In this document: in pieces, positions 53,022 to 61,631 of the stretch
Position numbering within the stretch: position 1 is the first letter of the stretch
How the letters are laid out: each line of letters starts with the position of its first letter
NCBI RefSeq assembly: GCF_900129135.1
Contig: NZ_FQVI01000001.1
Location: 179,075-243,074 of the forward strand
DNA: 64,000 nucleotides
Reading direction: 5' to 3'
From: Lactonifactor longoviformis DSM 17459
GTDB lineage: Bacteria; Bacillota; Clostridia; Lachnospirales; Lachnospiraceae
Program-made: the position numbers and the translations under genes
Notes under the pieces: generated by a model
Seen by the model: the letters and a program-made list of their open reading frames with translations, nothing else
Database searches by the model: none
What the model was told of the DNA's origin: nothing

Positions 53022-54533
53022 TCAAAATAAAGGTAAATAATCTTTTGTATCTTTTGACGGTTCCTCCATCCACTTCACAAACTGTCTCTCCAGCCAGGGA
53101 TCAAACTGTCTGCCGGACCACCTTTCTAATTCAGAAATAATGGCTTTATCGTTTTCTGCCGCTTTGCCATAATAACCATACTTCATCCTGTCATATGCAT
53201 CCACAAGCATTAGAAGCCTGGATTCCAGAGGTATCTCCTGCCCCTGAATCCCGTAGGGATAACCGCTCCCATCCCAATTCTCGTGATGAAACAAAAGTAC
53301 CCGCGCCATTTCATGAGTTTCCGGCATAGACCGAAGAATACGGTATCCCGTTTCTGAGTGGCGCCTTATTTCCTTTTTCTCCTCCTCATTTAGCAGTTCC
53401 TTCTTATTTAATATTTCATCCGATATGGATGCCATTCCAATGTCATGAACATATCCCAGCTGTCTCAGGAAGTGTATCTTCTCTTGTTCCCAGCCCAGAT
53501 ATTGGCCAAATGCACCGGCCAGACGCGATACCCTCTGCGAGTGCCGGTAAATCTTGCTGTTTCTGTCAAATAAAGTCTTTAGAATCAGATCAATGGTCTC
53601 ATACTTTTTTCCTGTACTGTGCAGAAGCTTCCTGCTGTACATCATATCTTCAGCTGCAGAAATTATAGTAACCAGAGACTCCTCTGGTTCCTTTTTTACA
53701 GCGTATCCCCAGGAAAATGAGACCGGCAGGCCGCCCAGAATACAGGATTTAATTTCCTCCTGCACTTTATTCAGATAAATCTGAGCCTCTTCCAAAAGTG
53801 TCTTTCTGAAAAAAATCACTATTTCATCTCCCCCCGTGCGTATGATTAAATAATTTGGAGATGCAAATTTCTTAAGTACCCTGGAAACTTTTATAATAGC
53901 CCGATCCCCAAAAGAATGACCCAGTGAATCATTTATCATCTTCAAACCATCGATGTCAATCATAGCCACTGTCAGGGGAAGCTCACTGTCCCCATTCTGA
54001 TTCTGTACAAAATCATCGTAAAAATGCCTGTTGTACATCCCGGTGAGAGCATCTCTCCTGCTCAATTCCATGATCTCCATCTGTTTTCGCTTTAGACCGG
54101 AGGTGTCTGTAAGCGCACTCCATATAACAGCCTTGCCGCCACGTTTTTTCCAGTTATCCTCTGCCCTCTCCTGGTATTTTCTGCTTGTCACAGTTACTGC
54201 AATAGTTCTGCACTCCCCCTGAAGTTCTATGTCCGCAGCATCCGTCTCCCCATAGCAAAGAATCCTGTGTATCATCTCCCACATCACATCTTCATACTCC
54301 GGAAGGATATAATCGAAAAAATTTTTGCTCTCACTCTCTGTACTGTTTTCTCCAGCCCCTACCATTCTGCCAAAAGCCCGGTTAGCTGTTATAATTCTGC
54401 CATCTTCTTCATAGATTACATACCCTATAGGTGCTCCGTCAAATATCTGCTTATAGCCGCCTTCTTTCACGGCCCACTCTGAAGCTTTAAGATCATCCTT
54501 CTGTTCCACAATATACCTCTCCTTAATGAACAT
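53022..54533 (-). CDS. PAS-GGDEF-HD-GYP-like signalling protein
   Basis: A 503-residue cytoplasmic protein with no membrane segment. Order: PAS domain (about 25-150, PIGYVIYEEDGRIITANRAF), GGDEF domain (about 160-310) with the site RTGGDEIVIFF, and an HD phosphodiesterase domain (about 330-490) with HSQRVSRLA, VHDIG, HHENWDGSGYPYG and DAYDRM. The site is GGDEI rather than GGDEF/GGEEF, so cyclase activity is uncertain. HD domains of this type cleave cyclic di-GMP. It is monocistronic with a strong promoter. Confidence 0.9.
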   Translation of the reverse strand: MFIKERYIVEQKDDLKASEWAVKEGGYKQIFDGAPIGYVIYEEDGRIITANRAFGRMVGAGENSTESESKNFFDYILPEYEDVMWEMIHRILCYGETDAADIELQGECRTIAVTVTSRKYQERAEDNWKKRGGKAVIWSALTDTSGLKRKQMEIMELSRRDALTGMYNRHFYDDFVQNQNGDSELPLTVAMIDIDGLKMINDSLGHSFGDRAIIKVSRVLKKFASPNYLIIRTGGDEIVIFFRKTLLEEAQIYLNKVQEEIKSCILGGLPVSFSWGYAVKKEPEESLVTIISAAEDMMYSRKLLHSTGKKYETIDLILKTLFDRNSKIYRHSQRVSRLAGAFGQYLGWEQEKIHFLRQLGYVHDIGMASISDEILNKKELLNEEEKKEIRRHSETGYRILRSMPETHEMARVLLFHHENWDGSGYPYGIQGQEIPLESRLLMLVDAYDRMKYGYYGKAAENDKAIISELERWSGRQFDPWLERQFVKWMEEPSKDTKDYLPLF

Positions 54534-54554
54534 GATTTAACCATAATGGTATCT

Positions 54555-54583
54555 ATTATAGAAGAAGTACCCGGTGGATTCAA
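54555..54583 (-). promoter_or_regulatory. Promoter of the PAS-GGDEF-HD gene
   Basis: Minus strand TTGAAT (54578-54583), 17-base spacer, TATAAT (54555-54560). Confidence 0.78.
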
Positions 54584-54680
54584 ACAAATCCCGTCGAAGG
54601 CTGAAGGGAGTAATTTGTCGCAAATCAGCAAAATGAGGGTATCTGTATACTCTCATGGGAGAAAGTGTCCATAGGAAGGG
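54576..54680 (+). other. Highly structured region upstream of the ferritin-like gene
   Basis: Consecutive helices can be drawn on the plus strand: GGATT/AATCC (54576-54591), a GCTGA/TCAGC arm (54599-54629) enclosing ATTTG/CAAAT with a TCG loop, and a nine-pair TGAGGGTAT/ATACTCTCA hairpin (54634-54655), with conserved-looking single strands CCGTCGAAG and GGGAGAAAGTGTCC. It might be a regulatory RNA in the leader of the downstream gene. I do not recognise the class. The minus-strand promoter of the signalling gene overlaps its first helix. Confidence 0.4.
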
Positions 54681-54811
54681 TTAAGAATATGTTAATTTCC
54701 CCAATGCTTCTCCTCCCGGCCACTGTCGTGTTTTATTCCAAATAAAATTCTTGGCGTAAAACCCCAACCTGTCTCATACATATGTTAACAGAAAGAATCA
54801 GGAGGTGTTGT

Positions 54812-55324
54812 ATGGAACAAAAAGGCTTTGTATTTGCCGCCGAGGCTCCGTATCCCCAGGTAAAGGTAAAATGTATGAATCAGATGTACGCAAGGGAGAT
54901 GGCAAGTAATATAGGGGCCTGCAACTCAGAAATGTCAGCAGTCAGCCTCTATTTTTACAACAGCATTATTGCAGGAGAGACCTACAAGGAGATATCTGAT
55001 TGTTTCCACAAGATCATGATCGTTGAGATGCACCATCTGGATATTTTTGGAAGGCTGGCGTATCTTCTTGGTGCCGATCCCCGCCTGTGGGCGTACACAA
55101 GAAGACGTCCCATATACTGGTCCCCCGGATGCAATCAATACCCCAGACAGCTCAAGGATCTGCTTCAGAACGCTCTTCGGGGTGAGGAAGAGGCTATCCG
55201 CAAATATAAAAGGCAGGCAGAAAGCATCCGGGATCCCTATGTTGTGGCAAATTTACAAAGAATCATAGAAGATGAGAACATACATGTAGAAATATTTCAG
55301 ACACTCTGCAGACAGTATTTATAG
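54812..55324 (+). CDS. Ferritin-like (rubrerythrin-type) diiron protein
   Basis: A 170-residue helical protein with two diiron-type repeats: an N-terminal half with NSEMSAVSLYFYNS and VEMHHLDIFGRLAYLLGADP, and a C-terminal half with ALRGEEEAIRKYKRQ and EDENIHVEIF. The two ExxH motifs and paired glutamates fit a ferritin-like four-helix bundle. No rubredoxin domain is present. Relatives occur as spore coat or oxygen-defence proteins; the exact role is unknown. Start chosen at the ATG at 54812, six bases after AGGAGG. A CATACAT sequence at 54776 resembles a sporulation sigma-factor -10 box, but the -35 side is poor. Confidence 0.8.
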   Translation: MEQKGFVFAAEAPYPQVKVKCMNQMYAREMASNIGACNSEMSAVSLYFYNSIIAGETYKEISDCFHKIMIVEMHHLDIFGRLAYLLGADPRLWAYTRRRPIYWSPGCNQYPRQLKDLLQNALRGEEEAIRKYKRQAESIRDPYVVANLQRIIEDENIHVEIFQTLCRQYL

Positions 55325-55334
55325 ACAACCAGCT

Positions 55335-55379
55335 AAAAAATCCGGCAGCGCCATTCCTCTCAGGGAGCGGTGCTGCCGG
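55335..55379 (-). terminator. MFS3 terminator
   Basis: CCGGCAGCGCC (55342-55352) pairs with GGTGCTGCCGG (55369-55379), followed by TTTTTT on the minus strand. It may also stop the convergent ferritin-like transcript. Confidence 0.88.
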
Positions 55380-55383
55380 TCTG

Positions 55384-56664
55384 CTAGTTCTGCTGGGGCC
55401 TGGCCATAGGGCCCACAGTTTCTCTCTGCTTTCTGGACAGGCGGTAAATGCAGACAGCACAAAGAAAACCCACGGCCGCGCTTGCCATAGCACAGGCAAA
55501 GATAATTTTATACCCGGCTGCACCGGGATACCGATCAAGCCAGTGCCCTATTACCGTATACATAAACGCATCCGGAAGAAATCCCAGAGCAGATGCAAAT
55601 CCTACAACAGCACCATTTACACCGGCCGGCACGCCCGCTTCCGTCAATGTGGCAAAATAAACTCCACGGTTCACGTAAATAGCCAAACCAAATGTAAACA
55701 TCAGAACCGTAGCCAAAAGCAGAAACTGACTGCCCCCCGGTATAAAAAGCATAATTCCAAATCCCACTGCAATAATGATAAAAGCAAAGACCATCGTCAG
55801 TGAGGAAGAATGAATTTTGTCTGCAATAAATCCTCCCGAAGTTCCCCCGGCTATCTGAAGCCCCCAGGTCCTAAGCGTTCCAATAGCGGCTGCAAAGGTT
55901 ACAGAAGCCCCCATTACTCCGGTAAGGTAGGGCGTAAAGTACCCCAGGCAGATGAAACACATCATAGTAGCAAATATAGTAATTGTAATGAGCCACGCCT
56001 GAGGCATTCTCAGAGCCGTAATAAAATTGCGGACAGGTGAAATCTTTCCTTCCGCAGACCCCTGTACCTCTGTCTTGGCTGCAGGAATGACAAAATATGT
56101 AATGATGCCTAAGACAATATTTACGACTGCATAGATAAGAATAACTGTGCGCAGTCCACCTGCGATGGAAACAGCCCGGTTAAATATGGCTACAATTCCA
56201 AGGCCAATCAAAGTAGATATAAACCCCCGGGTGCCCTCCAGAAGCCCAAACAGCCTTCCCTGTTCATTTTCAGTTCCAAGGTTCCTCACATAATTGATCA
56301 GTGCCGGCCAGAAGATAAGAGAACTGGTAAAAGCCCAGAAAAAGCTAATGCCAAAGGCAATGGGATAGGCCGGAAAAGCGGCAAACCAGAAGCCCGCAAG
56401 TCCAGTTAATATCTGTCCGGAAGATAATAATATTTTACTGGAAATCCTGTCAGCCACAGCTCCGCCTATGATATAGCAGATCACGGAACCAATCCCATAG
56501 GCACTCATCAAATTTCCAAGCTGGGCATTAGAATATCCAAAGGCCTCCAGCATTGCATCATAATAAGAGTAGCGCAGATAGGGGAGCTGATAGATCAGCC
56601 CCACAGCCGCGGACAGCAGAATCAGAATAAACCATTTGTTTTTAACACCTTTCCTTGTGTTCAT
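55384..56664 (-). CDS. MFS transporter 3, paired with the sigma-54 regulator and MttB2
   Basis: A 426-residue major facilitator protein with about twelve membrane segments. It belongs to the same subfamily as MFS1 and MFS2: YQLPYLRYSYYD, GNLMSAYG, ENEQGRLFGLLEGTRG correspond to their YALPYFRSYYYD, GALGSAYG and DEQGRVFGLFEGGRG. Start chosen at the ATG at 56664 behind AAGGGGG. The gene lies 88 bases downstream of the sigma-54 activator gene. Import of the MttB2 substrate is the likely role. Confidence 0.88.
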   Translation of the reverse strand: MNTRKGVKNKWFILILLSAAVGLIYQLPYLRYSYYDAMLEAFGYSNAQLGNLMSAYGIGSVICYIIGGAVADRISSKILLSSGQILTGLAGFWFAAFPAYPIAFGISFFWAFTSSLIFWPALINYVRNLGTENEQGRLFGLLEGTRGFISTLIGLGIVAIFNRAVSIAGGLRTVILIYAVVNIVLGIITYFVIPAAKTEVQGSAEGKISPVRNFITALRMPQAWLITITIFATMMCFICLGYFTPYLTGVMGASVTFAAAIGTLRTWGLQIAGGTSGGFIADKIHSSSLTMVFAFIIIAVGFGIMLFIPGGSQFLLLATVLMFTFGLAIYVNRGVYFATLTEAGVPAGVNGAVVGFASALGFLPDAFMYTVIGHWLDRYPGAAGYKIIFACAMASAAVGFLCAVCIYRLSRKQRETVGPMARPQQN

Positions 56665-56752
56665 AAATTGCCCCCTTTGCATAAATAACTTCTATCTTCA
56701 GCGTTTAAGATATGTTATTTATGTTTATGAGCAAATTATGTGCCAGTTCATA

Positions 56753-58213
56753 TCAGCAAAACTCTCCGGAAGTAATCTTATATTTTTTAAGCTTCACTGT
56801 CAGTGACTGTCTAGATATGCCGAGAAGTTTTCCGCAATGTGTCAGATTCCCTCTGGTTTTCTCCATAGCCGACTCTATAATCGTCCTTTCATAATTATCG
56901 ACCAGCAGGGGCAGATTCTTATACTCTGATAACTCCCAGCTGTCTGCACTCTGTTTAAAGGCCATGTCATATGCGGTCTTTACGCTTTTATTCTTAATCA
57001 CCGACTTTTTCAGATACTCCAAAAAATAATTAGGGATATGTTCGAACCCTATATATGAATCATTATCACCAAGCATATTAAACGCACTTTCCAGGATGTT
57101 TGAGAGCTCCCGTACATTTCCTGGCCAGTCATAGGTTAGAAACATTGATTTTAAAGAAGGGATCAGGTCAATCACCAGAGCATTCTGTTCTGCATTATAT
57201 TTATCAATCAATGACTGCATTAGAATAAATAAATCATTGCCTCTGTCCCTCAAAGGCGGGATAATAATAAGGCCTGTGGATAAACGGTAATACAGATCCG
57301 TCCTCATAATTTTATCATTTATGAGCTTTTCGGGAAGTACATTGGTTGCACTGATTATACGGCAGCTTATTTTCCTGAATTTATTGTCCCCTACTCTCTG
57401 AACCTCCTTTTCCTGAATGGCACGAAGAATTTTAGCCTGTAGCAGCAAAGGCATGGAATTGATTTCGTCCAGAAATATGGAACCATCTTTTGCTTTTTCG
57501 AATAACCCCACACTGTCTACTGCCCCGGTAAATGCCCCTTTTACCGTACCGAACAAAGTGCTCTCCAGCAGAGTCTCCGGAATAGCTGCACAGTTCACCG
57601 GGACAAAAGGACCTGCATAATAGTTGCTGGCATTATGTATACTCTGTGCAAACAGTTCCTTTCCAGTGCCTGTTTCCCCGCAGAGCATAACCGGCATATC
57701 TTTTCCTGCAAACCTTTTTGCAACCTGTATGGTGTTCTGCAATACACTGCTTTTTCCCATAATATCATCAAACATATATTCTGTTCCATTTTTCAGTTGT
57801 TTGTGTCTGAGTTTAATGGTGCTCTTCTTCATAAATGATATATTTTGGATCAGCCGCCTTTTCAGAGAACTCACAGGATCGCAAAAGATCACTGCACCTA
57901 CCGTTTCTCCTTCTTTTACTATCGGATAGGCACTGGTTAAAGCATTGTTTCGTTTCCCGTTGCAATACCATTCCAGATTTATATTTTCTATTGATTTACC
58001 CGTATGCAGGGCAGTGATCCCCGGGGATATGGTTTCTTCCCCCAGATAAATACTCTGATAGATTTGAAACGCCTGTTTGCCAATTATCTCATCCCGCCTG
58101 AGTGCGTCCAGTTCTTCTGCGGCCTTATTAATAAACCTAAAGGTGCCATCCTGATTCAAAATATAAACTGCCGTGGGCAGCATATCCAGGATTTCCCAAA
58201 AAATTGATTCCAT
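56753..58213 (-). CDS. Sigma-54-dependent transcriptional activator (PAS-AAA-Fis)
   Basis: A 486-residue enhancer-binding protein. An N-terminal PAS domain (about 8-115) probably senses the inducer. The AAA+ domain (about 150-390) has Walker A GETGTGKE (179-186), GAFTGA (226-231), which contacts sigma-54, and Walker B SIFLDE (245-250). A Fis-type helix-turn-helix ends the protein (GNLTHCGKLLGISRQSLTVKL). No response regulator receiver is present. Start chosen at the ATG at 58213, eight bases after AGGAGG. It is divergent from mttB2, which has a sigma-54 promoter. Confidence 0.94.
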   Translation of the reverse strand: MESIFWEILDMLPTAVYILNQDGTFRFINKAAEELDALRRDEIIGKQAFQIYQSIYLGEETISPGITALHTGKSIENINLEWYCNGKRNNALTSAYPIVKEGETVGAVIFCDPVSSLKRRLIQNISFMKKSTIKLRHKQLKNGTEYMFDDIMGKSSVLQNTIQVAKRFAGKDMPVMLCGETGTGKELFAQSIHNASNYYAGPFVPVNCAAIPETLLESTLFGTVKGAFTGAVDSVGLFEKAKDGSIFLDEINSMPLLLQAKILRAIQEKEVQRVGDNKFRKISCRIISATNVLPEKLINDKIMRTDLYYRLSTGLIIIPPLRDRGNDLFILMQSLIDKYNAEQNALVIDLIPSLKSMFLTYDWPGNVRELSNILESAFNMLGDNDSYIGFEHIPNYFLEYLKKSVIKNKSVKTAYDMAFKQSADSWELSEYKNLPLLVDNYERTIIESAMEKTRGNLTHCGKLLGISRQSLTVKLKKYKITSGEFC

Positions 58214-58238
58214 TCCCAATACCTCCTCATGCCATAAG

Positions 58239-58267
58239 TTAATAGAGCTCTTACACTAATAATGCAA
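58239..58267 (-). promoter_or_regulatory. Promoter of the sigma-54 activator gene
   Basis: Minus strand TTGCAT (58262-58267), 17-base spacer, TATTAA (58239-58244). The -35 box overlaps the first palindrome at 58264-58277, so the activator probably represses its own gene. Confidence 0.65.
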
Positions 58268-58321
58268 TAATTATTGCAGTTAGTCAATAAAAGCAATAAT
58301 TATTGCCGCAATTAATATTGC
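58264..58321 (+). promoter_or_regulatory. Upstream activating sites: three GCAAT...ATTGC palindromes
   Basis: GCAATAATTATTGC occurs at 58264-58277 and 58293-58306, and GCAATTAATATTGC at 58308-58321. All are 14-base palindromes about 75-130 bases upstream of the sigma-54 promoter, the usual place for enhancer binding. Confidence 0.88.
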
Positions 58322-58394
58322 ACTAACTCCAACTCCTCTCTCGTGTACTGCCTCTCATAATAGACAGACAATCGTTTTTCACACTCGCCTTATT

Positions 58395-58411
58395 TTGGCA
58401 CAGTTTTTGCT
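58395..58411 (+). promoter_or_regulatory. Sigma-54 (-24/-12) promoter of mttB2
   Basis: TTGGCAC (58395-58401), five bases, TTGCT (58407-58411). The GG and GC elements are 11 bases apart, matching the RpoN consensus exactly. Confidence 0.94.
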
Positions 58412-58473
58412 TGTATAACCATATAGCGTTTAAGATATAAAAAAACTAGGAGATTGTCGAAAGGAGTACGGTT

Positions 58474-59934
58474 ATGGCAATTGAAGGATTAAAATCATAC
58501 TACCAGATAAACGGAGGGCTGTTTCATGCAGTCTCGGAGGTTGAATGTGAACGTATTATCAATGCCGCCCTCACGATTATGGAAACAACAGGTCTGGAGG
58601 TGCAGCATGAGAGGGCGGTTGCACTTCTCGATAAAGCGGGCTGTAGAAAAGAGGGGAAAACTGTGATATTCCCCCGGAACCTGGTCATCCGCTGTATCAA
58701 CTCGGCGGCCCCGGAATTAGTCCTCTACGATCGCTTCGGGAATGTTGCCCTTCGGGCGGGCGGTTCTAATACTTATTACGGGCTGGGACCTACGAATCCA
58801 TTTTTTAATGACTTTGAAACCGGCCGAAGAAGGGAAGCGGTACGCAGAGACGTGACATACAGCGCCAGGGTCGCAGATGCCTGTCCCAATATCGACTTTG
58901 TGATGGGATTAGCACAGATATCAGACTGCCCAGTACCCATCTCTGATGTGGTTGAAATGTATGAAATGCTGACAAATACCGTAAAGCCAGTCATCGGCTG
59001 GGGCGTAGGCGTAGAAGGTTTAAGAGAGCAGGTAGAAATGTGCTCTGCCATCGCAGGCAGCCGTAAGGATTTGATTGATAAGCCTTTTGCCGCCCTGTTT
59101 CCCGGCTGTCCGGTTACCCCATTAATCATTCCCCATTTAATTTATGAAAAACTGGAGTACTGCGTCCAGTCAGGTCTTCCCGTTATCTGGATGAGCGGAG
59201 CGCAGCTTGGTTCCGTAGCACCGGTCACCATGGCTGGCGCACTGGCATCGGGCCTGGCGGAGATGCTGGCCGGAGTTGTCCTCTCTCAGCTAATCCGTGA
59301 GGGATGTTCTATCGCCTGTGGAATGGTAGTGCTGACTGTAGATATGTCCACCACCCATTCAGCTTACGGAAGTCCGGAACATTGCCTGGGGGAGAGTATT
59401 GTCGCGGATCTCTTTCACTACCTGAATCTTCCCTCCATGCAGACCGGAGGTGTTACGGACTCTAAACTCGTGGATGAGCAGGCGGCAATTGAAACTTCTA
59501 TGCAGATCATAATGAATAGCCTCAGCGGAGGCCATCTGGTTCACGATGTAGGTTTTCTGGACGGGGCTATGTCCGGGGCGCTGGAACAGATTGTAATGTC
59601 AGATGAAATCATAGGATTCGCGCGAAGGATTACCAAAGGGATGAAAATTAACAGAGACACACTTGCCTTGGACGTAATTCATGAAGTGGGACCCGGAGGG
59701 GAATTTCTGACCCATGAACACACCTTTGAACATTTCCGGGAGGAATTTTGGTTTCCTACCTTAATAGACCGTCAGCTTTACAGCAGCTGGTCCAAAACAT
59801 CCCTTGATATGCGCAGCAGAATCCATAATAAAACAGCTGGCATTCTGGCAGAGCACAGAGCGCCTGCACTGCCGGAAGAAGTTATGGAGCAATTAAACTA
59901 TATCCTGGAACAGGCACAGACCCGGATCCAATAG
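58474..59934 (+). CDS. MttB-family corrinoid methyltransferase 2, without pyrrolysine
   Basis: A 486-residue MttB-superfamily protein, clearly diverged from MttB1. Visible stretches are ALTIMETTGLEVQHERAVALL, YYGLGPTNPFFNDFETGRRR, VKPVIGWGVGVEGL, GSVAPVTMAGALASGLAEML and the C-terminal HEVGPGGEFLTHEHTFEHF, a signature common in MtgB-like enzymes. No in-frame amber codon is present. It should methylate a corrinoid protein from a quaternary amine or related compound. No corrinoid protein, activator or pterin methyltransferase gene lies beside it; those in the 28-43 kb region probably serve it. AAAGGAG lies seven bases before the ATG. No clear terminator follows. Confidence 0.9.
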   Translation: MAIEGLKSYYQINGGLFHAVSEVECERIINAALTIMETTGLEVQHERAVALLDKAGCRKEGKTVIFPRNLVIRCINSAAPELVLYDRFGNVALRAGGSNTYYGLGPTNPFFNDFETGRRREAVRRDVTYSARVADACPNIDFVMGLAQISDCPVPISDVVEMYEMLTNTVKPVIGWGVGVEGLREQVEMCSAIAGSRKDLIDKPFAALFPGCPVTPLIIPHLIYEKLEYCVQSGLPVIWMSGAQLGSVAPVTMAGALASGLAEMLAGVVLSQLIREGCSIACGMVVLTVDMSTTHSAYGSPEHCLGESIVADLFHYLNLPSMQTGGVTDSKLVDEQAAIETSMQIIMNSLSGGHLVHDVGFLDGAMSGALEQIVMSDEIIGFARRITKGMKINRDTLALDVIHEVGPGGEFLTHEHTFEHFREEFWFPTLIDRQLYSSWSKTSLDMRSRIHNKTAGILAEHRAPALPEEVMEQLNYILEQAQTRIQ

Positions 59935-60049
59935 CTTTAAAGTGATGAGCAAACAGTATCAATAAATACGCTCAGCCGAAGCAGCCTTCTTTCCCCTTCT
60001 CCTGCAGGAGTATAACTTCTGATTTATAAGATTTATATATTTATATATA

Positions 60050-60079
60050 TTAGACCCTATCCCAGGGAAAGGCTATAAT
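60050..60079 (+). promoter_or_regulatory. aspA promoter (sigma-A type)
   Basis: TTAGAC (60050-60055), 18-base spacer, TATAAT (60074-60079), 33 bases before the ATG. Confidence 0.65.
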
Positions 60080-60111
60080 AATAGCAAAGGAAGAGGAAAG
60101 AAGGAAGAAAA

Positions 60112-61530
60112 ATGGTTGAAAAGATTAAATTGGACGGCAGAGATTACCGCATGGAAAAAGACTCCATCGGCGAGATGGATGTTCCCGGGGAGGTATATTA
60201 CGGCGTACAGTCAATGCGGGCTGCAGAAAATTTCCGCATCACAGGTTTGTCCATGCATCCGGAGATTATTGTCAGCCTAGCTTACATAAAAAAGGCAGCA
60301 GCTATTACAAACTGCGAGGTAGGTACCCTGGACAGGAAATTAGGAGAGGCCATCGTTCAGGCCTGTGACGAAATTATAGGAGGAAAGCTCCATGAACAAT
60401 TCATTGTAGATCCAATTCAGGGCGGTGCAGGTACTTCTTTAAATATGAATGCCAATGAGGTGATCGCCAACCGCGCCATTGAACTTTTGGGCGGAGAAAA
60501 GGGGGACTATTCCATCATCCATCCCAATGATCACGTAAACTGCGGACAATCCACCAATGACGTCATCCCCACAGCCGGAAAAATGACTTCTCTGCGTCTG
60601 CTGGAAAACGCACAAAAAGAACTCCGTCGCCTCTATGATGTTTTGGAAGAAAAAGCAAAAGAATTTGACGGCATTATAAAAATGGGAAGAACACAGCTGC
60701 AGGATGCAGTCCCCGTTCGCCTGGGTCAGGAATTTAAAGCATATGCCGAAGCTGTCAAAAGGGATGTATACCGTATGGATGTGGCAAAGGATGAGATGCG
60801 CAGCCTCAATCTGGGGGGAACAGCCATTGGAACCGGCGTAAATGCAGATACACAGTACGTCAAAAGGATTGTGCCCAATCTGGATAAGATTACTGGGATG
60901 GGATTCATCCAGGCCTACGATATGCTGGATGCCACTTCTAACCTGGATTCCTTTGTGGCTGTGTCTGGGGCTGTAAAGGCTTGCGCCGTTACACTCTCCA
61001 AGATAGCAAATGATCTGAGACTGATGTCCTCCGGACCCAGAACTGGTTTCGGTGAGATTAATCTTCCCGAAAAACAGAATGGATCTTCTATTATGCCCGG
61101 AAAGGTAAACCCAGTGATACCGGAAGTAGTAAATCAGGTAGCCTTTCATATTATAGGGAATGATATGACTATTACTATGGCGGCTGAAGCCGGACAGCTG
61201 GAGCTGAATGCCTTTGAGCCTATTATTTTTTATAATCTGTTTCAATCCATTGATACTCTTGCCTATGCGGTACAGACCTTTGTGGATAACTGTGTGAAGG
61301 GCATATCTGCGAATGCTGAGAGGTGCCGTCAGCTGGTGGAGGGCAGTGTGGGGGTAGTCACTGCACTCTGTCCCCACATCGGTTACCAGAAGGCTGCTAA
61401 AATTGCAAAAAAGGCACTGGCATCCCGCAAATCCGTCCGTGATTTGATATTGGAGGAGGGGATCGTGGAAAAAGATAAGCTGGAGTACATTCTGGATCCC
61501 CTGGCCATGACAGAGCCTGGTATAAAATAA
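60112..61530 (+). CDS. aspA: Aspartate ammonia-lyase
   Basis: AspA converts aspartate to fumarate and ammonia. The 472-residue protein belongs to the fumarase/aspartase superfamily with the signature GSSIMPGKVNP, and shows NCGQSTNDVIPTA and MGRTQLQDAVPVRLG. Its start (RMEKDSIGEMDVPGEVYYGVQS) fits aspartase rather than class II fumarase, though the two are close. It is monocistronic between its promoter and a terminator. A long antisense ORF across it is a shadow. Confidence 0.93.
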   Translation: MVEKIKLDGRDYRMEKDSIGEMDVPGEVYYGVQSMRAAENFRITGLSMHPEIIVSLAYIKKAAAITNCEVGTLDRKLGEAIVQACDEIIGGKLHEQFIVDPIQGGAGTSLNMNANEVIANRAIELLGGEKGDYSIIHPNDHVNCGQSTNDVIPTAGKMTSLRLLENAQKELRRLYDVLEEKAKEFDGIIKMGRTQLQDAVPVRLGQEFKAYAEAVKRDVYRMDVAKDEMRSLNLGGTAIGTGVNADTQYVKRIVPNLDKITGMGFIQAYDMLDATSNLDSFVAVSGAVKACAVTLSKIANDLRLMSSGPRTGFGEINLPEKQNGSSIMPGKVNPVIPEVVNQVAFHIIGNDMTITMAAEAGQLELNAFEPIIFYNLFQSIDTLAYAVQTFVDNCVKGISANAERCRQLVEGSVGVVTALCPHIGYQKAAKIAKKALASRKSVRDLILEEGIVEKDKLEYILDPLAMTEPGIK

Positions 61531-61573
61531 GAAAAATTGCGATAGGGAACGCAGTTTCCTATGTAATAAAAAT

Positions 61574-61612
61574 AGTCCTGCAGGCAGAGTGAGAGACCGC
61601 TGCCAGCAGGAC
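61574..61612 (+). terminator. aspA terminator
   Basis: AGTCCTGC-A-GGCAG pairs symmetrically with CTGCC-A-GCAGGACT, giving a 13-pair stem with one A-A mismatch; a T-rich stretch follows. Confidence 0.8.
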
Positions 61613-61631
61613 TGCATATTTTGCTTCTTTT

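Noticed and set aside
54576..54680. Glycine riboswitch
   Set aside because: Only short joints (GTCGAAGG, CTCTCA...GTCC) resemble it; the 5' GGAGAG part and the order of helices do not match.
60439..61617. Long antisense ORF (392 codons) across aspA
   Set aside because: Shadow of a well-conserved gene, no ribosome binding site, Cys/His/Ser-rich non-protein-like composition.
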